The position numbers were made by a program, and so were the translations under genes. A DNA stretch of 64,000 bases, taken from the NCBI GenBank assembly GCA_029204225.1, contig CM055098.1, forward strand, positions 55,064,282 to 55,128,281. The letters are read 5' to 3'. Each line of letters begins with the position of its first letter. Within the stretch, counting starts at the first letter, position 1. Origin of the DNA: Diphasiastrum complanatum (taxonomy: Eukaryota; Streptophyta; Lycopodiopsida; Lycopodiales; Lycopodiaceae). Of the stretch, positions 10,861 through 20,479 are shown piece after piece. Below the pieces are notes generated by a model. The model made no database searches. It was not told where the DNA came from and saw only the letters and a program-made list of their open reading frames with translations.

Positions 10861-12240
10861 TGATCAAATTAAAAACCGGTCACGTGTTCTTGTCATTTCC
10901 TATTAGATAATCTTCCTTTAGTTTCCTAAAAAAATTCCTTGCAACAGAGAGTCCATTAGCAACTGTGCTAACACAGAGAAAAATAAAAAGATAGAAATAA
11001 AACTCCGTGGCATGTGTTTTGTAAGCCCACGTATGAGTATCTGTCAATAAACTTCCACCATGGCATGTGTTTTGTAAGTCCATGAGTAGAAGCTTAAAAT
11101 AATAATAAAATAGCTTAAACTTAGATTTAGAACTTAGACTTAGGAAACTTAAGCTTAGAAATATTTGTCTTAAGTTTTTCCAAGTTAGAAACTTTGAAGT
11201 TCTAAATCCTAAGTTAGAAGTTCTAGAATGGCTAGAAATAAGTTAGTCCCATAAGTTAGTGGATACTTATGGAAGACCCTCCTTGCCATAAAAGAAGAGG
11301 TATTTGCCATGTAAATAACACTTTTGAGATTATGCTAATTGCTCTCTCTTGAGATTATCTTGCTATTTCACTTGTGTTCCCTTTGGAAAGGTGCATAGCT
11401 TGAAGGAAGGTGCTTGGGGGCCTCCTCTTGCCTCCTTGTCATCGATTTCAATATTGTGGCATGTCTTTCGTTCTTTAAAAACCACTTAAGTACAAGTATC
11501 AATATGGCATTAACATTGTATGTTCCAACAATGTTTTCTCTTTCTTATCTTTATAGTAATATCCCAAATTGTGTGTTCTAACAATTTTGGGGATAATATT
11601 TAGCTTGTATGTTCCAACAGGCTTATATAGGTATAATAAAGACTTATTATATATCTGATTGTAGGACTTGTTCTTTATTAAATTCCTGATAGCTTAATAA
11701 CTTCCAATCAGTCGTTCAAAAATTGTTTCTTCCAACGAAAGTAAATTCATCAAATAATTCTCCTCACTTTTGCTTTTCGGTTCACTCAAATCCGACTTAA
11801 AATGCAAAAGTCATGGTCGCTATAAAATTTAGTTCATTTTCCTTATGCAAAATCATATAAAGGACTCACAGAATTATAAAATCTGAAAACCGCAATTATT
11901 ACTTTCAGTGGATAAAGTTATGAGATTTTCAAATTGTCACTGTTCAAAAATGATAAATGTAATTCGGTTATACTCAAAAGCCCTTCAGACTGTAAACTTC
12001 ATAAAGTTTAAAAAATAGACTTCCAAATAGAGTCATTATAAATTTTAGTGGAACAATCGGCACAACCATTAGAAGTTCTTTAAAGGTAATTTTAATATCA
12101 GTCTGAAATTACAAATTACTTCAGTGACTCAGACAGACTCTGTCTTAACTTCCCAAGATGTATCCAAAGGTTAAGGATTTTCAGACAATCAGCAGTCAGC
12201 GGTCAGCGAATCTTCACTTCAGTCACTGTTACCAGTCCCT
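10861..12240. other. No gene seen; repeat-like AT-rich DNA
   Basis: No convincing reading frame is present. A 20-bp word (GGCATGTGTTTTGTAAG) occurs twice, near 11007-11024 and 11061-11078. A TTGTATGTTCCAACA-like word occurs three times (about 11515, 11570 and 11605). The texture resembles old LTR-element DNA, but no boundaries can be set. Confidence 0.5.
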
Positions 12241-12735
12241 TGCGTCTCCTTACATATAAAATCTCAGGTTTACACTGGTGGGCAACCAATTGTTCGTCAG
12301 GCCTGTCTCTCCGAATTCTCCAAAAATTAAGCGTGGGCTGGGCAGTGTGGGTCCTCTTCCCACAAATGCAGGTCGCGAGGGTGACTGTGTAGACTCTCTC
12401 TCACTTCGAAACTGTGTAGTGTGGGTTCTCTCCACAGATGGTCGCCCTTCAGAACAGCCTCTCCTCACCCTTCAGAAACAGATCGCGATGTCACAGATCA
12501 GGTCGCGATGGTGCAGCGACTCTCTTCCTGGACAACGTGGGATTTCTTCACCCACAGGTCACTCTTTCGGAACAACGACAAGGATGTAATTCAGATCCTC
12601 CTCCTCAGAGTAGCAAGCAGCAATGGAATGAAGCCCTCTTTCAGAATAGTAGGAATGACAATGCTTCACAGGGATCTAGGCTTCCAAAATCCATTGTAAT
12701 TCAGATTTGCTTTAGCAACAACTATTAGATTTGAT
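12241..12735. other. Relatively GC-rich patch with degenerate internal repeats, no gene assigned
   Basis: A TATA-like word (CATATAAAATC, about 12251-12262) precedes an approximately 450-bp stretch that is clearly less AT-rich than its surroundings. It is open in several overlapping frames, none of which shows recognisable protein features, so no CDS is called. Words such as AGTGTGGGT-CTCT and CAGGTCGCGA recur with small changes, suggesting a degenerate tandem repeat of about 75-80 bp. Confidence 0.4.
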
Positions 12736-14290
12736 TTAGCATGTCCGTGAACGGATTTCACACAGTTGTTTGCCTTCAATCTGCTTTAGATTTCTTCCTT
12801 CTCCATTTTCAGTGATCAGGGAACTACAGGTAAGATTCACACAACAAGGAAAACTCTCTCTGTGGACCAGCAATGACAGAGAGGGAAAGAAAGCTTTTGC
12901 TCTCTATTCTCTCTATTGTTGTAGATATCATCTCTAAACTTTATAGAGTAAAACTGGCATCATGTCTAAATATAGCAATACTGCTAGTGTCGTGTCAATT
13001 TATTTACTAAAAATAGTAAATAACCATTATGAAACCTCTTATAAGAATCAAATAAACTTCAAATAGCTCATTTTAAGCCCGAATTATGTCATCAAAAATT
13101 CGGCTAACATTGGCGATTTTACTAGGGAGTGTGGTCCCCACACGAACGGATCCAGAAAAATATATCCATGATAAACAGTGGGCTCAGCACACATTATAGT
13201 GTGATGCTAATCACTCTTTATAATAGCATCCAAATCTAAAGCCATCGAATAAGACTTAGAACTCATCAGCAACGAAAAGTCTGCAAACTATAACCTGCCA
13301 ATATATCCATCCATGTGTCTAAAGAAAGAAATGCTCCCATTCCCATCAGTATAGTGTAATGCCCAATGTCTCTGATCCCATGCAAATAGGAAAATGGAAA
13401 TGCAATCTTCATTTTGTTTTGGCACTCAATTATGGATGCAATCTCAAGTTTTGTGTTTAACGTCCTCCAGATAAGTGTATATGCAACCTATTTAGTAGAG
13501 TTATCTTTGTTGATATCCTTCATCTTGAGATTTTCATTCTCAATAAATTCCTATCCTCTCCTTACAAACTCTTTTCGTCTCATAAGGTATTAAATCTCTC
13601 AAATATATGTCTATCCTCACATTCCTCATCTATAGATCGGATTAAAAGATCGAAACTTAAAGATCAAGTATATCTAGTTCCTCACACAGAAAAATCTAAA
13701 TCCAATTTTTAAATCTATTTCCAAACTAGTAGGAGATATATGGAAAACACTCGTCATTCTCTCCACTCATTTTTTTCACTCATAAATATCTCACAAATCC
13801 TCTCAAAAGGTCAAATACATTTCCATGATGATTCTTACAATCATTTATTTTTTCCATTCACCACCCCACTGGTAATGTTTTATTTCATCCAAAAACTTCA
13901 ATTTGTCTCTCAGACCCCCCAGATGCTTCTGATTCTCCCAAACATGCCCATTTGGGAAAAGTAATTGACATTGCACCTCGATCATCAAATAAATGCAGTG
14001 TGCATAGGGAAATGAAATGCAATCTTCAGAATATTATTAAATGGATGCAAACATACCGTGTTTCAATGATGCATGTGTAAAGTGTATGTGTTCACAAACT
14101 TTTATTTGTTTATTATTATATATATTTTTATTTTTTTTATTATAAAAAGCTGTAATCTTACAAATTCTATAATTCAAAATAAACATCACCTTTATATGCA
14201 TTAAGCATTCAATCTTTATAAACTGCAAAATATATTTTGTTTTTTTTTTCAAGTTTTTTTTTTCGTAGAAAACATAAAAATAATTAAAAA
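12736..14290. other. No gene seen
   Basis: AT-rich sequence with a possible splice-donor-like CAGGTAAG at about 12826-12833 but no credible exon next to it. Short frames on both strands lack recognisable features. Homopolymer T and A runs occur near 14120-14265. Confidence 0.5.
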
Positions 14291-15128
14291 CAACTAATAC
14301 ACCTTACCTCGTAGTGGAAATCAAAGACGATAAGGTGGATGGTATCATTTGTATCTTCTATTAGCACTTCATCGGTATCAATAGTCTTTTCATCTTGATT
14401 TTGCTGATAGTCTTGATTAAAAGAAAAATCTTTCCAATCAATAATCGAGGATCCACTTGTCACTCAATGATTGGTATAGTTCATCATTTGTCGTATCAAA
14501 TTCTTCTGGAATATGGGAGTTATCTAGTATCTTTTCACAATTATTATTCTGAAAATTTTCATATTCAACTTGGATTATACAACTCTTTTCATCACACTCA
14601 AGGAATTGAGAAGCTATAGGACGCTCTTTATATAACGATTGTTTCTCTCTCAAATCAATCACATCATCACTTATGATGCTGGATACCCATGAAATGAGTT
14701 GATAAATGACATTTACTTCATTGGATGGTGCATGTATAGCTTCCACATCCATGTTTCTAAAATACTCATATAACAAACTATCATCCACAATTCTTTTTTT
14801 GCAAGATAAGTAAAAACCTCTCTTATATATTTCAATTATATCAAAAAGATAATAAAGATCCCAAAATTATAGAATTCATTCAATAGACCCATATCAAGTC
14901 ATTCAGAATAATTAAAAGAGAGAATCGCACAATCATAAAAGAAATCTTAACACCCAATTTGTTTTGGAGTTCATTTTCATTTTTGGTAGAATAAAATCCT
15001 ATAAATTTTGTAGCACAATATTCATCTTAATAAAATCCATCATTTGTAGTTCTCATGGGAGAGGATAAATAGCCATCAAATACAAATCTTATCCCTTCTC
15101 AAATCCTGGCTCCCAGCAGACGCACCAA
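14291..15128 (-). mobile_element. Minus-strand internal region with unfamiliar acidic reading frame behind a primer-binding-like site
   Basis: On the minus strand, TGGTGCGTCTGCTGGGAGCC (15127 down to 15108) resembles the TGG-GCGTC-G-TGGGA type of primer-binding site used by Tat/Athila-like Gypsy elements. The sequence before it ends in ACA, as an LTR would. Downstream, the minus-strand frame at 14438-14788 (116 codons) encodes an acidic protein (MDDSLLYEYFRNMDVEAIHA...) with no motif I recognise. It may be part of an undescribed element ORF or chance. The presumed LTR is 15129 to about 15600. Confidence 0.4.
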
Positions 15129-15248
15129 TGTTAAACTAATTTCTAGCAAGGGATTGAACTACCTAGAACTGTTCAAAGGGGAAAATCTGTGAAATCAAGT
15201 ATCAGATCTCGCTTTACGCGAGTATCGACGATTCTCTATCAGTCAATC

Positions 15249-15563
15249 CTAAATCTTTATAGGATACACCGTATTTATATAGAAGAGAATTCCAAACTCT
15301 TCATAAATGTACGGGGCTAAAATAGAATAGCTACCTTCAGGTAACAATTCAGTAATAGTTTCACTAATCTCATTATCTATAGTAGCCCAACACTCTTCAT
15401 CTACTGTGTACTCAATGTTAATATATAGATGGATGATTGATTCTTGATAATACAATTCTGATAGAAAATTGAGTATGCTTCTACGATCATGTTCAGGGAT
15501 TTGATGAAAGTTCCAACAATTTATAGTAACAGTCATACCATCCTTATTTTCCAATATCTCCAT
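15249..15563 (-). CDS. Hypothetical 104-aa acidic protein, unrecognised
   Basis: This minus-strand frame starts at MEILENKDGMTVTINCWNF and contains a moderately hydrophobic middle (LYYQESIIHLYINIEYT) and acidic stretches (DEECWATIDNEISETITE). Its composition resembles that of the frame at 14438-14788, and both lie on the same strand on either side of the primer-binding-like site. If that site is real, this frame lies within the presumed LTR, which would be unusual. No family was recognised and no function is proposed. It could be a spurious frame. Confidence 0.3.
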   Translation of the reverse strand: MEILENKDGMTVTINCWNFHQIPEHDRRSILNFLSELYYQESIIHLYINIEYTVDEECWATIDNEISETITELLPEGSYSILAPYIYEEFGILFYINTVYPIKI

Positions 15564-15710
15564 ATTAGTTCGTGGTATATTTACTCAACTTTCGTTCTTA
15601 AAAAACCACGTAAGTGAAGGAACAAAGTGTTTCTAAGTACAAAGTTTTGCTAGCTTTCGGCCCCTCGACTGACAAAGATCTTCGCGAAGACGAATGTATG
15701 GAGACACAAA

Positions 15711-15785
15711 CCTCGAAGAGTGTCACGGGCATGAACCTTGAAAGGTGTCACGAACCCAAACCATGAAGAGTGTCGCGAACACGAA
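15711..15785 (+). repeat. Three tandem copies of a 25-bp unit
   Basis: Units at 15711-15735, 15736-15760 and 15761-15785 share the pattern CC-GAA-GGTGTC-CG--C--AA. The following 60 bp still contains related words (CGCGAACACGAA). The stretch is GC-richer than its surroundings and CpG-rich. Confidence 0.8.
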
Positions 15786-16270
15786 TAGTCAACGGCGACG
15801 AAGACCAACAGTTCGCGAACACGAACGAGCGGAGACATAACTCTTAGTAAGTCTCTTCTCCACTCCATGTGACCGGGCTTGGCATTTGCAAGATGCAATG
15901 TTGTCTGGGGACTGATACGGCTGGCCCGAGAAGCCAAAAACAGCCTCCAAAACGTTTGCTTCCAAGCTAAAGGCTAGTTAGCCTTTCAAAGAAAGGCAAA
16001 AATTTTAAAAGCATGTCATTTGAATGGCAAACTAAAAAAATTTTGCCCTTCCATCTGAAAGGTAACTTTAAAAGATCAAATATCATGCTACTTCAAAATT
16101 TCATTGCAAAAATATAACAAGAATGTACTTGGTTGATACTTAAAAAGTAGCCTTTGCATTAATGATACATGTCATATATATGAAAAGTAAAATAAGAAAA
16201 AAGGCCCATCCATTATCAACGGTGAAAGGTAGGGAGGGGATGATGCGACTTAGTCTTAGTCTTACGGCTT
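15786..16270. other. Upstream flank of the germin-like gene, no gene seen
   Basis: This is the distal 5' flank of the germin-like gene. An inverted arrangement of GAAAGGCAAA/TTGCC-like words occurs around 15970-16065. No reading frame is convincing. Confidence 0.45.
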
Positions 16271-16297
16271 CCCCAAGCGCTAGCGCTAGCGCTGGGG
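16271..16297. repeat. Near-perfect palindrome built on AGCGCT
   Basis: AGCGCTAGCGCTAGCGCT is its own reverse complement and is flanked by CCCCA and GGGG, giving a 27-bp inverted repeat. It lies about 200 bp upstream of the TATA box of the germin-like gene. A regulatory role is only a possibility. Confidence 0.75.
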
Positions 16298-16474
16298 CGT
16301 GGGTTGCTTGCGTTTCCTCGCTGATCGTGGAAAGAAGACTAATTAAACTCTCTCATCTGATCACGAAGCTGCATCCACTCCTCTGCTTCGTAGATCTCGC
16401 GTTCATTACACCTTTCTCATCCCACTGCACCATTTGCTGCGCATCACGAAACTAGCATCCTGCATCAGCACCAC

Positions 16475-16484
16475 TATATAAAAT
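16475..16484 (+). promoter_or_regulatory. TATA box of the germin-like gene
   Basis: TATATAAAAT lies about 195 bp upstream of the start codon, which implies a 5' UTR of roughly 160-170 bases. It is the best TATA match in the 500 bp before the coding region. Confidence 0.7.
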
Positions 16485-16678
16485 ATCGTTCCATTGCCAT
16501 ACTGATTCAGTACTCAGCTCATCACGGAGCAATCTTTCTCTCTCGGCTCATTGCGCAGCGGGGCACCACAAAGTTCCAACACACACACACACTTCAGTTG
16601 GATTAAATATTTTCTAGCTCGCATAAGCTCTCGCTCCACTCAACTTCCATTTGGCCGAGTTCAGTACTCCAGATAAAA

Positions 16679-17344
16679 ATGAAAGCCTCTATTTCCTCCA
16701 CCATCCAGCTTGTAGGGCTCCCTGTGTTGATCCTATTACAGTTAGCACCGCTCAACGTCAATGCCGCCGATGCAGATCCTCTAGCGGACTTTTGTGTTGC
16801 TGACCTTACCAAGGATTTGTACCTCAACGGCTACCCTTGCAAAAAACCAGCTGTAGTCACCACAGATGATTTTGTTTTTAATGGCTTAACAGTTCCTCCG
16901 CAAACTAACAACAGCTTCGGAGCAAGCGCTGTTTTTGGTTTCGTGGGTAATTTTCCGGGCTTAAACTCCCTCGGAATCTCCATTGCCAGGCTTGATTTTG
17001 CAAAGGGCGGACTGATCCCGCCTCACACCCACCCCCGGGGATCCGAGATCATTTATGTTGTAGAGGGAAGTTTGTACGCAGGATTTGTCACGACCCATAA
17101 CAAACTATTTGCCAAGGTCATCAACAAGGGTGACGTGATGATCTTTCCAAGAGGCCTCATTCACTTTCAGCTGAACGTAGGAGATGCGCCTGCTCAAGCC
17201 GTGGTTTCTTTGAACAGCCAGAGCGCTGGTTTCCAGCTCATTGCCAATTCCATGTTCGGCTCGAATATCAAGGATGAAGTGCTACAGAAAACATTTTTCT
17301 TGGACCAGAAGACGGTACATCAGCTGGAAGCCATTTTCTCGTAG
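16679..17344 (+). CDS. Germin-like protein (secreted cupin)
   Basis: Intronless 221-residue protein of the germin-like family, whose members are apoplastic manganese-binding cupins; some have superoxide dismutase or oxalate oxidase activity, but activity cannot be read from sequence. Residues 1-29 form a signal peptide (hydrophobic core about 9-25) with likely cleavage after Ala29. Cys39 and Cys54 match the conserved N-terminal disulfide. A possible N-glycosylation site is Asn77. Germin box 1 (PPHTHPRGSE, 114-123) supplies His116, His118 and Glu123. Box 2 (GDVMIFPRGLIHFQLN, 151-166) supplies His162. These four are the family's metal ligands. A KGD tripeptide lies at 150-152, where many relatives have RGD or KGD. 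The length matches the family, and the start is the first Met before an uninterrupted signal peptide. Many angiosperm relatives have one intron. The frame is intact and all key residues are present, so it looks functional. Confidence 0.95.
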   Translation: MKASISSTIQLVGLPVLILLQLAPLNVNAADADPLADFCVADLTKDLYLNGYPCKKPAVVTTDDFVFNGLTVPPQTNNSFGASAVFGFVGNFPGLNSLGISIARLDFAKGGLIPPHTHPRGSEIIYVVEGSLYAGFVTTHNKLFAKVINKGDVMIFPRGLIHFQLNVGDAPAQAVVSLNSQSAGFQLIANSMFGSNIKDEVLQKTFFLDQKTVHQLEAIFS

Positions 17345-17560
17345 AGATCATCAATCCAAGCCACTAGCAATGCGGTTATCTGTTATGCATAGCTAGCTAC
17401 TTCATAATAAGCACAATTACGGTGCTGCTGTTCATAATAAGCACGATTACTGTTCATAATAAACTCATAGCAATTCAGAAGCACATGAAGCCCATGCATG
17501 CATTCAATTGCAATTTGCTGTATCCCTTTCTTTCCTGTAATGGCAGCCTTCTTTTTGGTT

Positions 17561-17566
17561 AATAAA
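17561..17566 (+). terminator. Polyadenylation signal of the germin-like gene
   Basis: AATAAA lies about 215 bp after the stop codon, preceded by a T-rich stretch. The 3' UTR also contains a short word TTCATAATAA-GCAC repeated around 17401-17460. Confidence 0.55.
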
Positions 17567-17599
17567 TTCTTGGCCCTACTAGTAGTATACATTTGATTT

Positions 17600-19189
17600 T
17601 GTTGTTAGACAAGCATATTTGTCTCCACGCGTTTTGAAAAAAAAAACACAAGATTAAAGTGCTCTTCCCAAGAGATTAAAGTGCTCTTCCCAAGACCAAT
17701 GCCCGGGAAAACCTGCAAAGTATAGGAATGGAATCGGCATCGTAAAATGTTTAACGATTTTTATACAAGCATATATATCTTTTTATAAGTAAAGTTTTAA
17801 AAAAACTGAGAAGTTTTATAACATGCATGTTTTTTGAGGATAACTCAAAAGAGGTTTCTCGAGCACTGCCCAAGATTGAATAGCGTACCTTGAGTAGATT
17901 AAGGACTATATCAAGCAAATTCTTGTCACTGGTACCAACAAGGATGGCCCGATCATGAGAATTTCACTATACAACATCATCAATCTTTGTCAAAGATTAT
18001 GGTTGGTGTCTAAGGTGGTGGCTTGGATAAGGACAACTCGATTCGAGTGTCAAGACTGTGAAAGAAAGGACAGTTAGGACCACAAATGGATTCATTCAAT
18101 TCACAAGAGTGATTGGTTGCATTCATATCTTCATCTTCATCAAAACTAGCACCTAGAATGGACACAATTTAGATCAATGCTCGCAAAAAATCAACAAATA
18201 CAAACAACCCAATTGTTGAAATTCATTTTTTAGAGCTTCATTTTAGGGTTATAGGCTTTTTATATGATGGCTCAAAATTAGCTGGTTTTAGTTATAAATT
18301 TTAGGTTTTCAGATTCTATTTTAATCTTTTACTGATTGCGTAATCGTTTTGTGGGTTTTTATATAATGTTAGTTTGAAACTTTTTTACGAGCACTGATGT
18401 AGATCTATAAGCAAGAGCAATATAAAGCAAAGCATAATGTTCAAATACGCATGTGAACCTCAGCCTATTGTATGTATAGAGGCCTCATAGAAAAGTACTA
18501 ACACTAATCAAAGCATTGGATCCACCAAAATGCATGCAAAGAGAGAGATACACATAAAAAATCTTCAAGATTTTTTTCAAATTCTTGTTTATCTTACCAA
18601 ATGAGCTCCAAATTGATGTATATAAAAATATTGTGACGCTTGGATTGACCTGAGCTATTTCACATGTGGGGGCAAGTACATCAATTTGTCCTTTGGCTCT
18701 TCCTAAAGTCTCATACAAATCTATGGCCATCCAATCAAATTGCACCTCTTTTATAGAGCTAGAATCTAGAAAAATGCATTTTATTTTGGAAAACTTGACT
18801 ATTTGCCTTGTTAGCTCTTGAGATTATGTACAAGCTACCCTATGCCTATATCATTTGTAGGTACAAAAGTCTGAAAAGCAGCCACTAAAATTGATGAAGT
18901 GCTTTCAAGACACCTCTTTTACTCCCTTCAGTGCTGATGGGTTTGGGCAGGTGGTCCATACCAATCTGGACCACCAGCAAACAGCCATCATGGCTGATTA
19001 GGGTGGGCAAGTGCTTCATAATTCGGCTTTGCTTGATTGACCACCTAGGTACTCAGGCCCATCAGCACTGATGAGGGTGGGCAGGTGGTTCATACATCAA
19101 TTTTTTATGAATCATCTCCTACTCGGTGGTAAGCCACTATGCAAATCATTTTAAAACACATCAACAAGCTCAACAGAAGTTTCTTAACA
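17600..19189. other. No gene seen; contains a short repeat cluster
   Basis: There is no convincing frame on either strand. A CTCTTCCCAAGA word is duplicated at about 17661-17694. Three copies of a GGGCA-GTG-T-CATA 16-mer (18945-18960, 19005-19020, 19079-19094) lie between a 13-bp inverted repeat (CAGTGCTGATGGG at 18929-18941 and its complement at 19058-19070). Confidence 0.5.
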
Positions 19190-19782
19190 TCCACTTGGTA
19201 GTCCTTAGGTAACCCATCGATAAACACGAGCTTCTGCACCTAAGGAGGTATCTCACTATATAATGGATTTAAGTACTTATGAAAATCTTGCACATATTGT
19301 TCCAAACCCTTGGACATAGCCAATCTAGCAAGCTTTTGGAAGTGCTCATTATCATTTAAGAAGGGAAGAAAAAAAAATTTGAATACCATACAAAAATCAT
19401 CCCATGTTAGTGGTTGCTTTCCCTTGGCTACTAGATTATCCCACCAAAGTAAGGCTTTCCCATCCGAAAACATAGTGGCGGTGGACAAATTTTTCCTTCC
19501 AAAAAATTGATTCATGGGAAAATATTTATTCCAAACATTCCACCATGAATTTTTAACCTATAGGCTCCTATCTATTTTTTCTCGTATACACAACTTTATG
19601 AGAGGTGGAACCACTTGCTTCTTTGATTTGCTAGTCTTGACTCAAGAGCTTGGCTATTTTGATTTGTTTCATGTAGTTGTTGGTTTGTGCCTTGAGTTTT
19701 TTGAAAGAGTGTTGTAATGCTTGTGCCACACTAGTGGGGTTAGATAAATCAAAAGTTTGATTAGAGGGTGTTTGATCCATGG
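19190..19782 (-). mobile_element. Gypsy gag fragment (minus strand, fossil)
   Basis: The minus strand encodes a retrotransposon gag core: DGKALLWWDNLVAKGKQPLTWDDF, then F-x-LPFLND and EQYVQDFHKYLNPL, the pattern of the Retrotrans_gag domain. An upstream part begins MDQTPSNQTFDLS near 19782. It lies just downstream (minus orientation) of an LTR tail (19830-20190), so this is the 5' part of a Gypsy element. It is broken in a few places. Confidence 0.8.
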
Positions 19783-19829
19783 GGCTCATTTGGTTGGTGT
19801 CCTAGGATTCAAGCCAACACAACAAATAA

Positions 19830-20190
19830 GCTTTACTAGGATTTGTGTAGTGGCTTATTTCCTATCCTAGCCTCAACCCTAGATCCAAGCACACAAGCAT
19901 CAAGGAGACGAGGTTAGCTATCATGCGGAGGTTCATTCCCATGAGAGTGATAACATATTCCAAAATCCAGCATGTGCATACTAACACTAAGATCCATTAA
20001 CACTAAGCGTTAACACTAGATCCACAATGATAGAAACTCGCCCTTCTCTCTTCTCTTCTCTCTCACAGAAAACATAAGAACATTCATTTCCAATAAACAT
20101 CAAATCCAACAATTAGCAAGTACAAAGAAAGTGTGAGAGATGGAAAAAGAGAGATAGAGAGCAAGGACATTTCTGATCCATTCCATAAGA
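19830..20190 (-). repeat. LTR 3' part of Gypsy element (minus), same family as 59838-60612
   Basis: The reverse complement of this stretch matches about 60265-60610 over its whole length, including the words TGTCCTTGCTC, TTGCTAATTGTTGGAT, CTTGATGCTTG and TTGAGGCTAGGA. The order LTR, leader, gag on the minus strand is consistent with an element 5' end. The upstream LTR boundary could not be set. Confidence 0.75.
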
Positions 20191-20224
20191 GGGCCAACCT
20201 GCTTGTATTGAAATGAAGAGAGAA

Positions 20225-20455
20225 CATGTACAATGATTCGAATTAACCACTTGTCTATCATCATGATCGAGGTTAAAAAACCACTCTCGTGCTTTATCCA
20301 CCATGGTCATTGAGAATAGTTGGAGTTTTGCATTATCCGTATATTCTCCATATACTTCGCATGCGTTTTCAAAGACTGGTAAAAATCTCTAAGGGTCCAC
20401 ATTACCGTCGAACTTTGGTATTTCCAATTTGGGTGTTCATTCATCGGATCTTGCG
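20225..20455 (-). mobile_element. Gypsy gag N-terminal fragment (minus strand)
   Basis: The minus strand encodes a block like I-P-KFDGN-DP-RFL-VFENACEVYGEYT followed by MTMVDKAREWFFNLDHDD. This is the same gag family as 56560-56760 (PKYDGSSDPIRFL ... AQDWFFNLS) and 34120-34300. It lies next to a plus-strand gag fragment of the same family, so the two halves point in opposite directions. Confidence 0.75.
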
Positions 20456-20479
20456 TATGGTGAGCATGTTGAATAGGTT

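Noticed and set aside
12250-12728. Several overlapping open frames of 70-100 codons on both strands
   Set aside because: They overlap in multiple frames over a GC-rich, repetitive patch and none has protein-like features or homology I recognise.
15650-15937. Minus-strand 95-codon frame
   Set aside because: It runs across the 25-bp tandem repeats and has arginine/serine-rich, non-protein-like text; best explained by GC-rich repeat DNA.
16603-16827. Minus-strand frame over the germin-like gene start
   Set aside because: It is the shadow of the signal peptide region on the opposite strand.
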